DNA from: Curtobacterium pusillum
GTDB taxonomy: Bacteria > Actinomycetota > Actinomycetes > Actinomycetales > Microbacteriaceae
DNA length: 64,000 nt
Assembly (NCBI RefSeq): GCF_007680845.1
Contig: NZ_VEIY01000005.1
Span: forward strand, 186,001 to 250,000
Direction of reading: 5' to 3'
The notes under the pieces are model-generated. The model was not told the origin of the DNA and did no database searches. It saw only the letters and a list, made by a program, of their open reading frames with translations. Position numbers and translations under genes: made by a program. Positions 51,648 through 60,596 of this stretch are shown here, in pieces (positions within the stretch are counted from its first letter, which is position 1; the number at the start of each line of letters is the position of its first letter).

Positions 51648-52967
51648 TCACCAGGGGTGGGCGATGCTGCGGGCGCGGGGTCCGCGTCCCACGGCGCTGC
51701 GCGCCGGGAGCGGCGTGACGGGCGTACTGTCCAGCGCCGTCGCGAGCACGGCGCAGGCGGCGCCCCGGGCGACGGCGGCCTCACCGTGCGCGGTCGGCTC
51801 GACGGTGACGCGAGGCGCGCCGGGGAGCCGTTCGACGAGCCCGGCCCGGACCGCCTGGAGGAACACCGGGCCGCCGGCGATGGCCGCGCTCCCGCCGAGG
51901 ACGACCTCGGTCACGTCGAGGAGCTCGACGACGTGCGCGAGCGCTTCCCCGAGCGCGGCGCCGCCGGCCGTGACGAGGCCGCGGCCGTCCGGGGCGGCGC
52001 AGAGTGCCTCGTAGGCGCTGCGGACGTCTCCGGGCAGGGCGGTCGGGGTGTCGGCGGGCAGGGTCCCGGCGGCGATCGCGCGCTCGACCTGCTGGAGCGG
52101 TTGGCATGCCTCCCAGACGGCGGTCCAGCGTCCGTGCGCGCGCACGGGCATGCCGCCGAACTCGCCGGCGTTGCCGGTGGCCCCGCGGACGACCTCGCCG
52201 CCCGCGACGACGGTCGCGCTGATCCCGTGGCCGAGCGTGACGGTGACGAGTCCGGTCGCGTTCGTGGTCGTCCACGCCTCGCCGATGCCCGCGGCGACGC
52301 CGTCCTTCTCGAGCACCACGGGCACGCCGGTGCGGCGGCGGAGTTCGTCCGCGACGGGGAGGCCGGCCCACCCGGGGAGCTGCACGGGGTCGGCGAGCGC
52401 CGCCCGTGCGGGGTCGAGGGGCCCAGGGGCGGCGAGTCCGATGCCGGCGAGCGCCCCGGCGCCCGGTCGCTCGCGGGTGAGTCGGGCGGTCATCGCTGCC
52501 ATGGCGTCGAGGACCTCGGCGGGCCCGTGCAGCGGGTCGGTGTCGCGGTGTTCGGTGGCGAGGACGGTGCCGGCGAGGTCGACGAGCACGGCGACGAGGT
52601 GGGCGGGGTCGAGGTGGAGGCCGACGGCGGAGCGGGCGTCGGCGGCGATGCGGAGCAGGCGCCCCTGGTCGCCGGGCGGGGCGTCGCCGGGCGGCGCGTC
52701 GGCGGGCGCGACGCCGCCGGGCGGGGCGTCGACGGAGCCGTCGTGTCGTTGCCCCTCGCGGAGCAGGCCCTCGCGGAGCAGGCGTGTCGCGATGTTCGAG
52801 ACGGTCTGGGCGGTCAGTCCGGTGGCCGCGGCGACCCCGGATCGGCTGACGGGACCGTGGCGTCGCACGACGTCGAGGACGAGGGCGCGGTTGAGCGTGC
52901 CGACCCGCGCGCTGTTCGTTCCGCGGTGCAGCACGGGGTGCCTCGGTGGTTGACGCGGCTCGTCCAT
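51648..52967 (-). CDS. ROK-family transcriptional regulator
   Basis: 439 residues. An N-terminal winged helix (VGTLNRALVLDVVRRHGPVSRSGVAAATGLTAQTVSNIATRLLREGLL) precedes a ROK sugar-kinase-like domain. The latter has VVLEKDGVAAGIGEAW, TVTLGHGISATVVAGGEVVRG and NAGEFGGM. The usual ROK zinc-binding cysteine cluster is not evident. A Pro/Gly/Asp-rich repeat (APPGD-like, encoded at about 52675-52735) forms the inter-domain linker. An in-frame ATG at 52979 is an alternative start. It is divergent from the sugar ABC operon and probably represses it through the site at 52998-53014. Confidence 0.92.
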   Translation of the reverse strand: MDEPRQPPRHPVLHRGTNSARVGTLNRALVLDVVRRHGPVSRSGVAAATGLTAQTVSNIATRLLREGLLREGQRHDGSVDAPPGGVAPADAPPGDAPPGDQGRLLRIAADARSAVGLHLDPAHLVAVLVDLAGTVLATEHRDTDPLHGPAEVLDAMAAMTARLTRERPGAGALAGIGLAAPGPLDPARAALADPVQLPGWAGLPVADELRRRTGVPVVLEKDGVAAGIGEAWTTTNATGLVTVTLGHGISATVVAGGEVVRGATGNAGEFGGMPVRAHGRWTAVWEACQPLQQVERAIAAGTLPADTPTALPGDVRSAYEALCAAPDGRGLVTAGGAALGEALAHVVELLDVTEVVLGGSAAIAGGPVFLQAVRAGLVERLPGAPRVTVEPTAHGEAAVARGAACAVLATALDSTPVTPLPARSAVGRGPRARSIAHPW

Positions 52968-52997
52968 GGTCCCTAGCATCGCACCATCTCGATTTCG

Positions 52998-53014
52998 TCA
53001 ATCAATTGGATTGA
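52998..53014. promoter_or_regulatory. Candidate ROK operator
   Basis: TCAATC-AATTG-GATTGA: perfect 6-base arms around 5 bases, a rare AT-rich island in this genome. It lies between the divergent ROK regulator and sugar transporter genes. ROK repressors of this type often bind AT-rich inverted repeats of this layout. Confidence 0.7.
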
Positions 53015-53056
53015 ATCGTGCGGTCACACCGACGTGACCACGACGAAGGGACGCTC

Positions 53057-54061
53057 GTGACGACGACGACACGATCCGGTACCGCAGCACCACCCCTCCC
53101 ATCGCGGGACACCGCGATCGCTCCGAAGCCACGGCGGCGACCACGTGAGAAGCACCCGTGGACGGTCGCCGAGAAGCGCCGGCTCCGCATCGGCATCGCC
53201 TTCATCTCCCCGTGGATCATCGGGGTCCTGGTGTTCATCGGCTACCCGCTCGTGTACTCGTTCGCGATCAGCCTCACGCGGTACTCGGGCATGAACGGTG
53301 CGACGTGGGTCGGGTTCGGCAACTACGTCGCGGCGTTCATCGACCCCCTCGTGCACACCGCGGTCGGCAACACGGTCTTCTTCGCCGTGATCGCCGTGCC
53401 GGTCGGGATCGTGGTGGCCATCGTGATCGCCCTCGCGATGAACCAGGACGTCCGTGAGATCGGCTGGTACCGGACGGCGCTGTACATCCCGTCGCTCATC
53501 CCGACGTTCGCGCTGGCGTTCATCTTCGTGGTGCTGGTCAACCCGCAGACCGGCATCGTGAACCAGGTCATGAAGCTCGTCGGCATCCCGGCGACGAACC
53601 TGCTCGGCGACCCGACGACGGCGAAGCTCGTCATCGTCGCGCTGGCGCAGATGGGTGCGGGGAACGCGGCGCTCATCTTCCTCGCCGGCATGCGCGGGAT
53701 CCCGAAGACCCTGTACGAGGCCGCCCGTGTGGACGGGGCCGGCCCGGTCCGGCAGTTCTTCGCGCTGACGCTGCCCCTGCTGTCGCCGGTGATCCTGTTC
53801 AACCTCATCACCGGGATCAGCAACGGCCTGCAGGTCTTCACCGAGGCGTACGTCATCTCGTCCGGCACCGGGGGGCTCGGCAGTCCGGACAACGGGACGC
53901 TGTTCTACATGCTCTACCTCTACAAGAACGCGTTCAGCTACGCGCAGCTCGGGTTCGCGAGCGCGATGGCGGTGCTGCTGTTCCTGGCCGGCGTGGTGCT
54001 GTCCGGGCTCGTGTACTGGCTGTCCAAGCGGTTCGTGAACTACGACGTGACCGGGGAGTGA
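53057..54061 (+). CDS. Sugar ABC transporter permease (MalF-like)
   Basis: 334 residues. A basic N-terminus is followed by membrane helices (FISPWIIGVLVFIGYPLVYSFAISLTRY) and the EAA-type loop LYEAARVDGAGPVRQFFALTLPLLSPVI. The GTG at 53057 has a GAAGGGA site upstream; an ATG at 53018 would lie within the regulatory region. First gene of a five-gene forward operon. Confidence 0.94.
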   Translation: MTTTTRSGTAAPPLPSRDTAIAPKPRRRPREKHPWTVAEKRRLRIGIAFISPWIIGVLVFIGYPLVYSFAISLTRYSGMNGATWVGFGNYVAAFIDPLVHTAVGNTVFFAVIAVPVGIVVAIVIALAMNQDVREIGWYRTALYIPSLIPTFALAFIFVVLVNPQTGIVNQVMKLVGIPATNLLGDPTTAKLVIVALAQMGAGNAALIFLAGMRGIPKTLYEAARVDGAGPVRQFFALTLPLLSPVILFNLITGISNGLQVFTEAYVISSGTGGLGSPDNGTLFYMLYLYKNAFSYAQLGFASAMAVLLFLAGVVLSGLVYWLSKRFVNYDVTGE

Positions 54062-54065
54062 ACCG

Positions 54066-54977
54066 ATGAGCACCGCCACCAAGACCTCCTCGATCGAAGC
54101 GGTCCGTCCGAAGGACCACCGTGAGGGTTCCCGCAACGCCGACGGCTCCGCTCGTTCGCCGTGGTCGTCCGTCCTCGCCCGCGTGGTGCTCGTCGCGATG
54201 AGCCTGCTCTTCCTCGTGCCCATCTACTGGATGGTCATCTCGGCACTGAAGGGCAACTCGGAGCTCGGCGCCTTCCCGCCGACGTGGTTCCCCCAGTGGC
54301 TCGACTGGTCGAACTTCGGCAAGGCCGTGAACGCGATGCCGTTCTTCACGTTCTTCCGGAACACGCTCGTCATCACCGTCTGCGTGACGCTGTTCTCGAT
54401 GGTGTCGAACCTCGTCATCGCGTACGGGTTCGCGTGCATCGAGTGGCGCGGCCGCGACCGGCTGTTCTACGTCGTCCTGGCGACGCTGTTCATCCCGTTC
54501 CCGGTGACCCTCATCCCGATGTTCGACCTGTACGCGCGACTCGGGTGGATCAACACGTTCCTGCCCCTCATCGTGCCGTCGCTGTTCGGGTCGGCGTTCT
54601 ACGTGTTCCTGCTCCGGCAGTTCCTCCTGCAGATCCCGAAGGACCTGCTCGACGCCGCGCGCATGGACGGCGCGACCGAGTGGCGGATCCTGTGGCGCAT
54701 CGTGTTCCCGCAGGCGCGCGCCGCACTCGTCACGGTCGGCATCTTCGCGGCGGTGGGCGCCTGGAACGACTTCCTCGGGCCGCTCATCTACCTGCAGGAC
54801 CAGAACGTGCAGACGCTCTCGATCGGACTGCAGGTGTTCCGACTCAACAACTCGCAGGACTTCCAGTTCAACCAGCTCATGGCGGCGTCGGTGCTCATCA
54901 TCCTGCCGCTGGTGGTCCTGTTCTTCGTGTTCCAGCGGACGTTCATCAAGGGCGTCCAGATCGGGAGCTTCAAGTGA
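54066..54977 (+). CDS. Sugar ABC transporter permease (MalG-like)
   Basis: 303 residues. Features are LFLVPIYWMVISALKGNSELGAFPP, and the loop LLDAARMDGATEWRILWRIVFPQARAAL; the C-terminus ends FQRTFIKGVQIGSFK, typical of MalG-type subunits. It starts 4 bases after the stop of the partner permease. The ATPase for this transporter is not in the cluster and is probably a shared MsiK-type protein encoded elsewhere, as is usual in actinobacteria. Confidence 0.94.
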   Translation: MSTATKTSSIEAVRPKDHREGSRNADGSARSPWSSVLARVVLVAMSLLFLVPIYWMVISALKGNSELGAFPPTWFPQWLDWSNFGKAVNAMPFFTFFRNTLVITVCVTLFSMVSNLVIAYGFACIEWRGRDRLFYVVLATLFIPFPVTLIPMFDLYARLGWINTFLPLIVPSLFGSAFYVFLLRQFLLQIPKDLLDAARMDGATEWRILWRIVFPQARAALVTVGIFAAVGAWNDFLGPLIYLQDQNVQTLSIGLQVFRLNNSQDFQFNQLMAASVLIILPLVVLFFVFQRTFIKGVQIGSFK

Positions 54978-56365
54978 CCAGCGCATTCGACCGACGGACC
55001 TTCCTCCGCAGCGCCGCGGCCGCGGGTGGCGCCGGAGCCCTCGCGCTCCTCGCCTCGTCGTGCGCCTCGGGTTCCTCGGGCAGCGGCAACCCGAACCAGG
55101 TCACCATCTGGGGCGTCACCGGGACGTTCGTGCCCTTCCAGACGAAGGTCATCAAGCAGTTCACCGCCCTCCACCCGGAGATCGACGTCAAGGTCAACGA
55201 GGTCCCGTCGCAGGGGACCGGTGACGCGACGAGCATCATCACCGCGGTGCGCGGCGGGACGGCCCCCGACCTGTGGCTCCTCGACCGGTTCAGTGCGGCG
55301 CAGTACGCGGCGATCGGGCTCATCGAACCGCTCGACGACCTCATCGAGGAGTTCGAGGACCAGCCGAAGGACGAGTTCCTCGCGCAGTGGCTCGGGTTCA
55401 CCGTCGGCGAGGTCACCTACGAGGGCAAGACGTACGGGCTCCCCCACGACACCGATGCCCGCGGGATGTTCGTGAACCGGAAGATGCTCAAGGGTGCCGG
55501 GATCGACCCGGACGAGTTCGACTGGGAGCACAACGGTCCGGCGACGTTCGACCGCGTGTGGGAGGTCAGCGAGAAGCTCACGAAGAAGTCCGGCGGCAAC
55601 TACACCCACACTGGCCTGCTCCCCTGGTACGGCGAGGGGTGGCCGTTCACCTGGGGCCTCGGTCTCGGGGCGTCGTACTTCGACCAGCAGGACTCGAAGA
55701 TGACGATGGACTCGAAGCGCGTCCGGAGCATCTTCGAGTTCTACGAGGACTGGGCGCACCGGTACGGCTACAAGGCCGCCGACACCTTCATCGCCACCTA
55801 CGAGCCGACCGGGCACCCGCCGGGGCAGACCGCGTTCATGGCCGACCGGATGGCGTTCATGGTCAGCGTGCCCTCGACGATCCAGACGTTCGACAACTAC
55901 GGCCCGAAGGACCTCGACTGGGGAACCGCGTACCTGCCCGTGCAGGCGGCCGAGGACCCCAAGTACACGTGGTCTGGCGGCTTCGCGCTCTGCATGCCGA
56001 AGGGGTCGAAGAAGAACCGGGCCGTGTGGGAGCTCATGAAGTACTTCACGAGCAAGCGCGGCCAGGAGACCTACATGGTCCCCGCGACGAGCGTGCCCTC
56101 GAACATCTCCGCGCTCAAGGACCCGAAGAGCTCCGCGAAGTCGATCCGGTTCTTCGTCGAGTCGATGGGCGCCTCCACCTGCCGTCCGCCGCTGCCGGTC
56201 GGTGGCGCGTGGTGGGACTCGCTCGCCGACGCGCGGTCGAGCGTCCTGCTCGGCACCGCCAGCCCGCAAGAGGCCGTCGAGCGTGCCCAGAACCGGGTCG
56301 ACCCGATGATGCAGACCTACTCCCCCTTCAAGCTGCCCAAGGACTACGACAAGGTCCGGATCTGA
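54974..56365 (+). CDS. Sugar ABC transporter substrate-binding lipoprotein with Tat signal
   Basis: 463 residues, family 1 solute-binding protein. The N-terminus has a twin-arginine motif (DRRTFLR, residues 6-12) and a lipobox ending at Cys30 (ASSC), so it is probably exported folded and then lipidated. The mature part has GGTAPDLWLLDRFSAAQYAAIGLIEPLDD and a large C-terminal lobe. The GTG at 54974 overlaps the permease stop. The ligand is probably a carbohydrate or polyol. Confidence 0.94.
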   Translation: MTSAFDRRTFLRSAAAAGGAGALALLASSCASGSSGSGNPNQVTIWGVTGTFVPFQTKVIKQFTALHPEIDVKVNEVPSQGTGDATSIITAVRGGTAPDLWLLDRFSAAQYAAIGLIEPLDDLIEEFEDQPKDEFLAQWLGFTVGEVTYEGKTYGLPHDTDARGMFVNRKMLKGAGIDPDEFDWEHNGPATFDRVWEVSEKLTKKSGGNYTHTGLLPWYGEGWPFTWGLGLGASYFDQQDSKMTMDSKRVRSIFEFYEDWAHRYGYKAADTFIATYEPTGHPPGQTAFMADRMAFMVSVPSTIQTFDNYGPKDLDWGTAYLPVQAAEDPKYTWSGGFALCMPKGSKKNRAVWELMKYFTSKRGQETYMVPATSVPSNISALKDPKSSAKSIRFFVESMGASTCRPPLPVGGAWWDSLADARSSVLLGTASPQEAVERAQNRVDPMMQTYSPFKLPKDYDKVRI

Positions 56366-56392
56366 TCCGGGCCCGACGAAAGGACCACCACC

Positions 56393-57385
56393 GTGCCCAC
56401 CACCCCCCTCCGCGTCGCCGTGCTCGGCTTCTGGCACGTCCACGCCGGCGACTACGCCCGCCAGGCCGTCGAGCACCCCGGCACCGAGCTCGTCGCCGCC
56501 TGGGACGACGACCCCGAGCGCGGCCGCGAGGGCGCCGACCGCTTCGGTGTCGAGTACACCGACGACCTCGACGCCCTGCTCGCCCGCGACGACGTCGACG
56601 CGGTGACCATCACCACCTCGACGAACGTCCACCACGACGTCATCACCCGAGCCGCCCGCGCCGGCAAGCACGTCTTCACCGAGAAGCTCCTCGCGCCCAC
56701 GGTCGAGGAGTGCGAGGACCTCGTCGCCACCTGCGATGCCGCCGGCGTCGCCCTCGTCGTCTCGCTCCCCCGGCTGTACCACGGCTACACCGCCGCCATC
56801 CAGCGGGAGCTCGACGCCGGTCGGCTCGGCGACGTGGACCACGCCCGCGTCCGGTTGTCGCACGACGGCGCGATCGCACCGTGGCTGCCCGAGCGCTTCT
56901 TCGACCCCGAGACCGCGATCGGCGGCGCCCTCACCGACCTCGGCTGCCACCCCGTCTACCTGACGCAGCTCTTCCTCGGCGCCCGCCCCGACACCGTGCA
57001 GGCCGTGTACCGGTCCGTCACCGGTCGCGCGGTCGAGGACCACGCCGTCGTCACGGTCGGCTACCCCTCGCAGGCGATCGGGGTGATCGAGGCCGGCTTC
57101 GTCGCCGGCACCCCGTTCACCATCGACGTCGCCGGGACCCGCGGCTGGCTCCGGTACTCCGACCAGGAGGCGCGGCTCACCGCCGGCGGACCGGCCTACG
57201 GCGACGAGCCGGTCACCCTCCCCATCCCGGAGGACGCCCAGGACGCGTTCGGCCAGTGGGTGGACCACATCACCGCCGGCACACGCGCGGACGACAACAC
57301 CACGAGGGCCGTCGAACTCACCCGCCTCGTGGTGGCCGCGAACCAGGCCGCCGACCAGGCCGCCCAGGTCCCCGTCACGGCCTGA
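56393..57385 (+). CDS. Gfo/Idh/MocA-family oxidoreductase (1)
   Basis: 330 residues. An N-terminal Rossmann domain (RVAVLGFWHVHAGDYARQ, with the glycine-rich loop altered to GFWHVHAGD) is followed by TSTNVHHDVITRAARAGKHVFTEKLLAP, where the EK motif carries the catalytic Lys. DLGCHPVYLTQLFLG supplies the usual His. It probably oxidises a sugar or polyol, or an acid derived from it, with NAD(P). GAAAGGA precedes the GTG start. It lies 27 bases after the binding-protein gene. Confidence 0.92.
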   Translation: MPTTPLRVAVLGFWHVHAGDYARQAVEHPGTELVAAWDDDPERGREGADRFGVEYTDDLDALLARDDVDAVTITTSTNVHHDVITRAARAGKHVFTEKLLAPTVEECEDLVATCDAAGVALVVSLPRLYHGYTAAIQRELDAGRLGDVDHARVRLSHDGAIAPWLPERFFDPETAIGGALTDLGCHPVYLTQLFLGARPDTVQAVYRSVTGRAVEDHAVVTVGYPSQAIGVIEAGFVAGTPFTIDVAGTRGWLRYSDQEARLTAGGPAYGDEPVTLPIPEDAQDAFGQWVDHITAGTRADDNTTRAVELTRLVVAANQAADQAAQVPVTA

Positions 57386-57434
57386 CCCGGCGACGACCAC
57401 CAGCACCAGAACCAGCACGCCAGGAGGACCAACC

Positions 57435-58457
57435 ATGCCCACCGACACCATCCGCGTCGGCCTCATCGGGGGCGGCGGGATCGCCACCTTCCACATCAAC
57501 GGCTACGCCCAGCACCCCGACCTCGTCCGCATCACCGCCGTCGCCGACGCCGTCCCGGCCACGGCCGAGGCCCGCGGCACCGAACTCGGCGTCCCGTCCT
57601 TCACGGACTACGTCGACATGCTCGAACACGCCGACATCGACGCCGTTGACATCTGCCTGCCGCACCACCTGCACCGCGACGCGATCGTCGCCGCCGCCCG
57701 GGCCGGCAAGCACGTGCTCTGCGAGAAGCCGCTCTGCCTCACCCCGGACGAGGCCAGGGACGTCCAGGCCGCCGTCACCGAAGCGGGCGTCACGCTGATG
57801 TGCGCCCACAACCAGCTGTTCATGCCCGCGGTGGCCAAGGCGAAGGAACTCATCGACTCCGGCGCCCTCGGCACCGTGTACGAGGTCCGGACCACCGACT
57901 CGTTCCGGAACGACTTCGACCCGTCGAACATGGGCTGGCGCGCACACGCGTCGCAGAGCGGCGGCGGTGAGCTGATCGACACCGGCTACCACCCGAGCTA
58001 CCTGCTCATGCACCTCGCCGGCGGCGTCCCGGTCCAGGCCACGGCGATGCTCTCCACCCACCGGTTGGCGTTCATGGAGGGCGAGGACTCCGCGCAGGCC
58101 CTGTTCCGGTTCGACAACGGCTCGGTCGGGCAGCTCGTGACCAGCTGGGCGTACGAGCCGGCCCGCGGAACGGAGCGGTTCAGCGTCGTCGGGGAGCTCG
58201 GTTCGCTCACCAGCGACGGCACGACCCTGCGGTGGGACCTGCTCGACGGCACCAGCGAGACCGTGACCTTCGAGGAGGTCGACACCTTCGCCGCCGAGAT
58301 CGAGGCGTTCGGCCGGTGCCTCCGCGACCGTACCCGGCCGATCCACACCGAGCGCGAGGGCATCGCGGTGCTCGGCATGATCCTCGCCGCGTACGAGGGC
58401 GCCCGCACCGGCACGATCGCGCCGGTCCTGACGGTCGGACAGGCCGTGTCGGCCTGA
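57435..58457 (+). CDS. Gfo/Idh/MocA-family oxidoreductase (2)
   Basis: 340 residues. It has the canonical GLIGGGGIATFHINGYAQHP nucleotide loop, LPHHLHRDAIVAAARAGKHVLCEKPLCLT with the EKP motif, and GGGELIDTGYHPSYLLMHLAGG near residue 180. It is more typical of the family than its neighbour and may act in sequence with it on the imported substrate. An AGGAGG ribosome site precedes the ATG. Last gene of the operon. Confidence 0.94.
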   Translation: MPTDTIRVGLIGGGGIATFHINGYAQHPDLVRITAVADAVPATAEARGTELGVPSFTDYVDMLEHADIDAVDICLPHHLHRDAIVAAARAGKHVLCEKPLCLTPDEARDVQAAVTEAGVTLMCAHNQLFMPAVAKAKELIDSGALGTVYEVRTTDSFRNDFDPSNMGWRAHASQSGGGELIDTGYHPSYLLMHLAGGVPVQATAMLSTHRLAFMEGEDSAQALFRFDNGSVGQLVTSWAYEPARGTERFSVVGELGSLTSDGTTLRWDLLDGTSETVTFEEVDTFAAEIEAFGRCLRDRTRPIHTEREGIAVLGMILAAYEGARTGTIAPVLTVGQAVSA

Positions 58458-58483
58458 CCGGCGACGGCCCTGGACCGCGGGAG

Positions 58484-58532
58484 CGGACGGGAGGCGCGGT
58501 GCGCGTCGGACGCGCGCCGCGCCTCCCGTCCG
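58484..58532. repeat. GGAGGCGCGG palindromic repeat, copy 5
   Basis: CGGACGGGAGGCGCGG and its complement form perfect 16-base outer arms, with more pairing inside. It lies between convergent genes and is a likely bidirectional terminator. Confidence 0.85.
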
Positions 58533-58572
58533 TGGTCACGTCCGGACCACCCCGGTCACGTGACGGGTCGCG

Positions 58573-59607
58573 TCAGGCCGTCCGTGTGGCGCCCGTAACC
58601 GGGCCCGGCTCGGCGTCCTCGTCGTCGGCGGCGTGGAGCTCGTCCTCGGCCTGGCCGAGCAGGTGGTGCAGCGCGAGTCCGATCGACCGCGCGCCCACGA
58701 CGGCGACCAGTACGCACAGCAGGGCGAGCACCGCCGCCGTGGGGATCCACGCCCCGGGCAGGTCGAGCACGCGGACCCAGTCGATCGCCGCCGTCGCGAC
58801 CGCGGCCGCCGGGAACACGAACGACCAGAAGCCGAGCGAGAACGGCAGCCGGACGTACCGCGGCAGGAGTGCGAGCTGCACCAGGAGGAGCAGGACGCCG
58901 AGGCCCGTGACCGCCTGGACGGGGAGCGTGAGGGCGTCGTCGGTGAGGGCGAACAACGACACGGTGGCGACGGACGGTGGTGCGACGAGGATGGCCATCG
59001 TCGGCACGAGCGGCCCCGGCAGCTCCGGGCGGAAGGCCAGCCGGAGCAGGAGCAGGCCCGTCATCACGCCCCAGAAGAAGACCCCGACGCCGAAGCACGC
59101 CCAGGACAGCCAGGTCGCGCCGACCTCGTGCGTCGCGACCGACCCGACGAGGGCCGCGGCCACGGTCGGCAGCAGGTACCCGCCGTGCACGGACTCGAGC
59201 GCGAGCCGGCCCTCGAACCACGTCGCCAGGAGCCACGCCGCGAACCCCGCGGCCACCGCGACCGCCGCCAGGACGAGCGCCAGGCCCCCGGTCGGCCAGA
59301 CGCGGGCGAGGTCGACCCCGAGCAGCATCGCGGTCGCGGGGACCAGCGCGGCGAGCGGCCCCTGCGCCGGGTGTCGGAGTTGGTCGACGAGGCGGTCCCG
59401 GCCTCGGACCCGGACGCCGCGGAGGACGTGCGCGCCGAGCATCCCGAGCCAGGCGACGGCCGCGAGCACCCAGAAGACCTGCGGGAGGACGGGCGGCAGG
59501 TGCAGGACCGGGGCCGCGTACGACCAGGTCTCGGCGAACCCGGCGAGGCCGAACGGCACGGCGAAGGTGTTGAGCGGGATGCGGGTGCGTGGGCGTGGGC
59601 GTGGCAT
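58573..59607 (-). CDS. SLAC1/TehA-family transporter
   Basis: 344 residues, about ten membrane helices. The N-terminal IPLNTFAVPFGLAGFAETWSYA and helix SLGFWSFVFPAAAVATAAIDW fit the TehA/Mae1/SLAC1 (tellurite resistance/dicarboxylate or anion transporter) superfamily. The soluble C-terminus is acidic (AEDELHAADDEDAEPG). A reading of over 1,300 codons in this frame extends far upstream through the repeat array and the SDR gene and is not real. The ATG at 59607 is the first sensible start. Confidence 0.88.
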   Translation of the reverse strand: MPRPRPRTRIPLNTFAVPFGLAGFAETWSYAAPVLHLPPVLPQVFWVLAAVAWLGMLGAHVLRGVRVRGRDRLVDQLRHPAQGPLAALVPATAMLLGVDLARVWPTGGLALVLAAVAVAAGFAAWLLATWFEGRLALESVHGGYLLPTVAAALVGSVATHEVGATWLSWACFGVGVFFWGVMTGLLLLRLAFRPELPGPLVPTMAILVAPPSVATVSLFALTDDALTLPVQAVTGLGVLLLLVQLALLPRYVRLPFSLGFWSFVFPAAAVATAAIDWVRVLDLPGAWIPTAAVLALLCVLVAVVGARSIGLALHHLLGQAEDELHAADDEDAEPGPVTGATRTA

Positions 59608-60596
59608 GTCCGGACCATTCTCGCGGAGTCGCGCCGCGCGCCGCGCGCCCCGCGCGCGCCGCGGCGCCGAGCGGGCGCAACACGCCGCACGCGACCCGCC
59701 GAGCGGGCACAACGTGCCGCCAGCACGCGCCGAGCGGGACAGAACGTGCCCGCTCGGCGCCGGCCGGGAGGCGCGGGGCGGGCTGGCACCGCGCCTCCCG
59801 TCCGCCCCCGGGCCGGTCCCAGCACCCGCCGAGCGGGCACAACACGCCGCGCACCACCCGCCGAGCGGGCACGAAGTGCCGCCAGCACGCCCCGAGCGCG
59901 ACCGAAAGTGCCCGCTCGCGCCGGCCAGGAGGCGCGGGGCGGGCTGGCCCCGCGCCTCCCGTCCGCCCCTGGGGCGCGCCCAGGACCCGCCGAGCGGGCA
60001 CAACACGCCGCGCGCCGCCCGCCGCACGGGCACGAAGTGCCGCCCGCGCGCGCCGAGCGCGACAGAAAGCGCCCGCTCGGCGCCGGCCCGACGGGAGGCG
60101 GGGCGGACTGGCACCGCGCCTCCCGTCCGCCGCCGGGCCGCGCCCAGGGCCCGCCGAGCGGGCGCAACACTCCGCGCGCCGGCCGCCGAGCGGGCACGAC
60201 CTGCCGCCCGCGCGCCCCGAGCGGGACAGAACGTGCCCGCTCGGCGCCGGCCAGGAGGCGCGGGGCGGGCTGGCCCCGCGCCTCCCGTCCGCCCCCCAGG
60301 GCCGCGCCCAGGGCCCGCCGAGCGGGCAGAACACGCCGCACGCTGCCCGCCGAGCGGGCACGAAGTGCCGGCTGCGGGCGCCGAGCGGGACGGAACGTGC
60401 CCGTTCGGCGCCGGCCAGGAGGCGCGGGGCGGGCTGGCACCGCGCCTCCCGTCCGCCCCCCCCGGGCCGGGCCCAGGGCCCGCCGAGCGGGTGCAACACG
60501 CCGCGCGCTGCGCGCCGAGCGGGCACGAAGTGCCGGCTGCGCGCGCCGAGCGGGACGGAAAGTGCCCGCTCGGGGGTGGGAGGGGCGGGGGGCGGG
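59608..60596. repeat. Tandem array of about 165-base repeats
   Basis: Gene-free 989 bases, of which 59666-60580 is a tandem array. Units start with GCCGAGCGGGC at 59666, 59828, 59989, 60153, 60317 and 60482, a period of 161-165 bases, the last one partial. Each unit holds three GAGCGGG(C/A)-type motifs, a hairpin-forming GTGCCCGCTCGGCGCC and one GGAGGCGCGGGGCGGGCTGG/CCGCGCCTCC palindrome. Copies differ by scattered changes, so the array is not brand new. It contains no credible reading frame; the long frames across it reflect the GC bias. Confidence 0.88.

Noticed and set aside
59666-60580. CRISPR array
   Set aside because: The repeat unit is about 165 bases with internal hairpins and related sequence throughout. 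There are no short identical repeats with unique spacers, and no cas genes.
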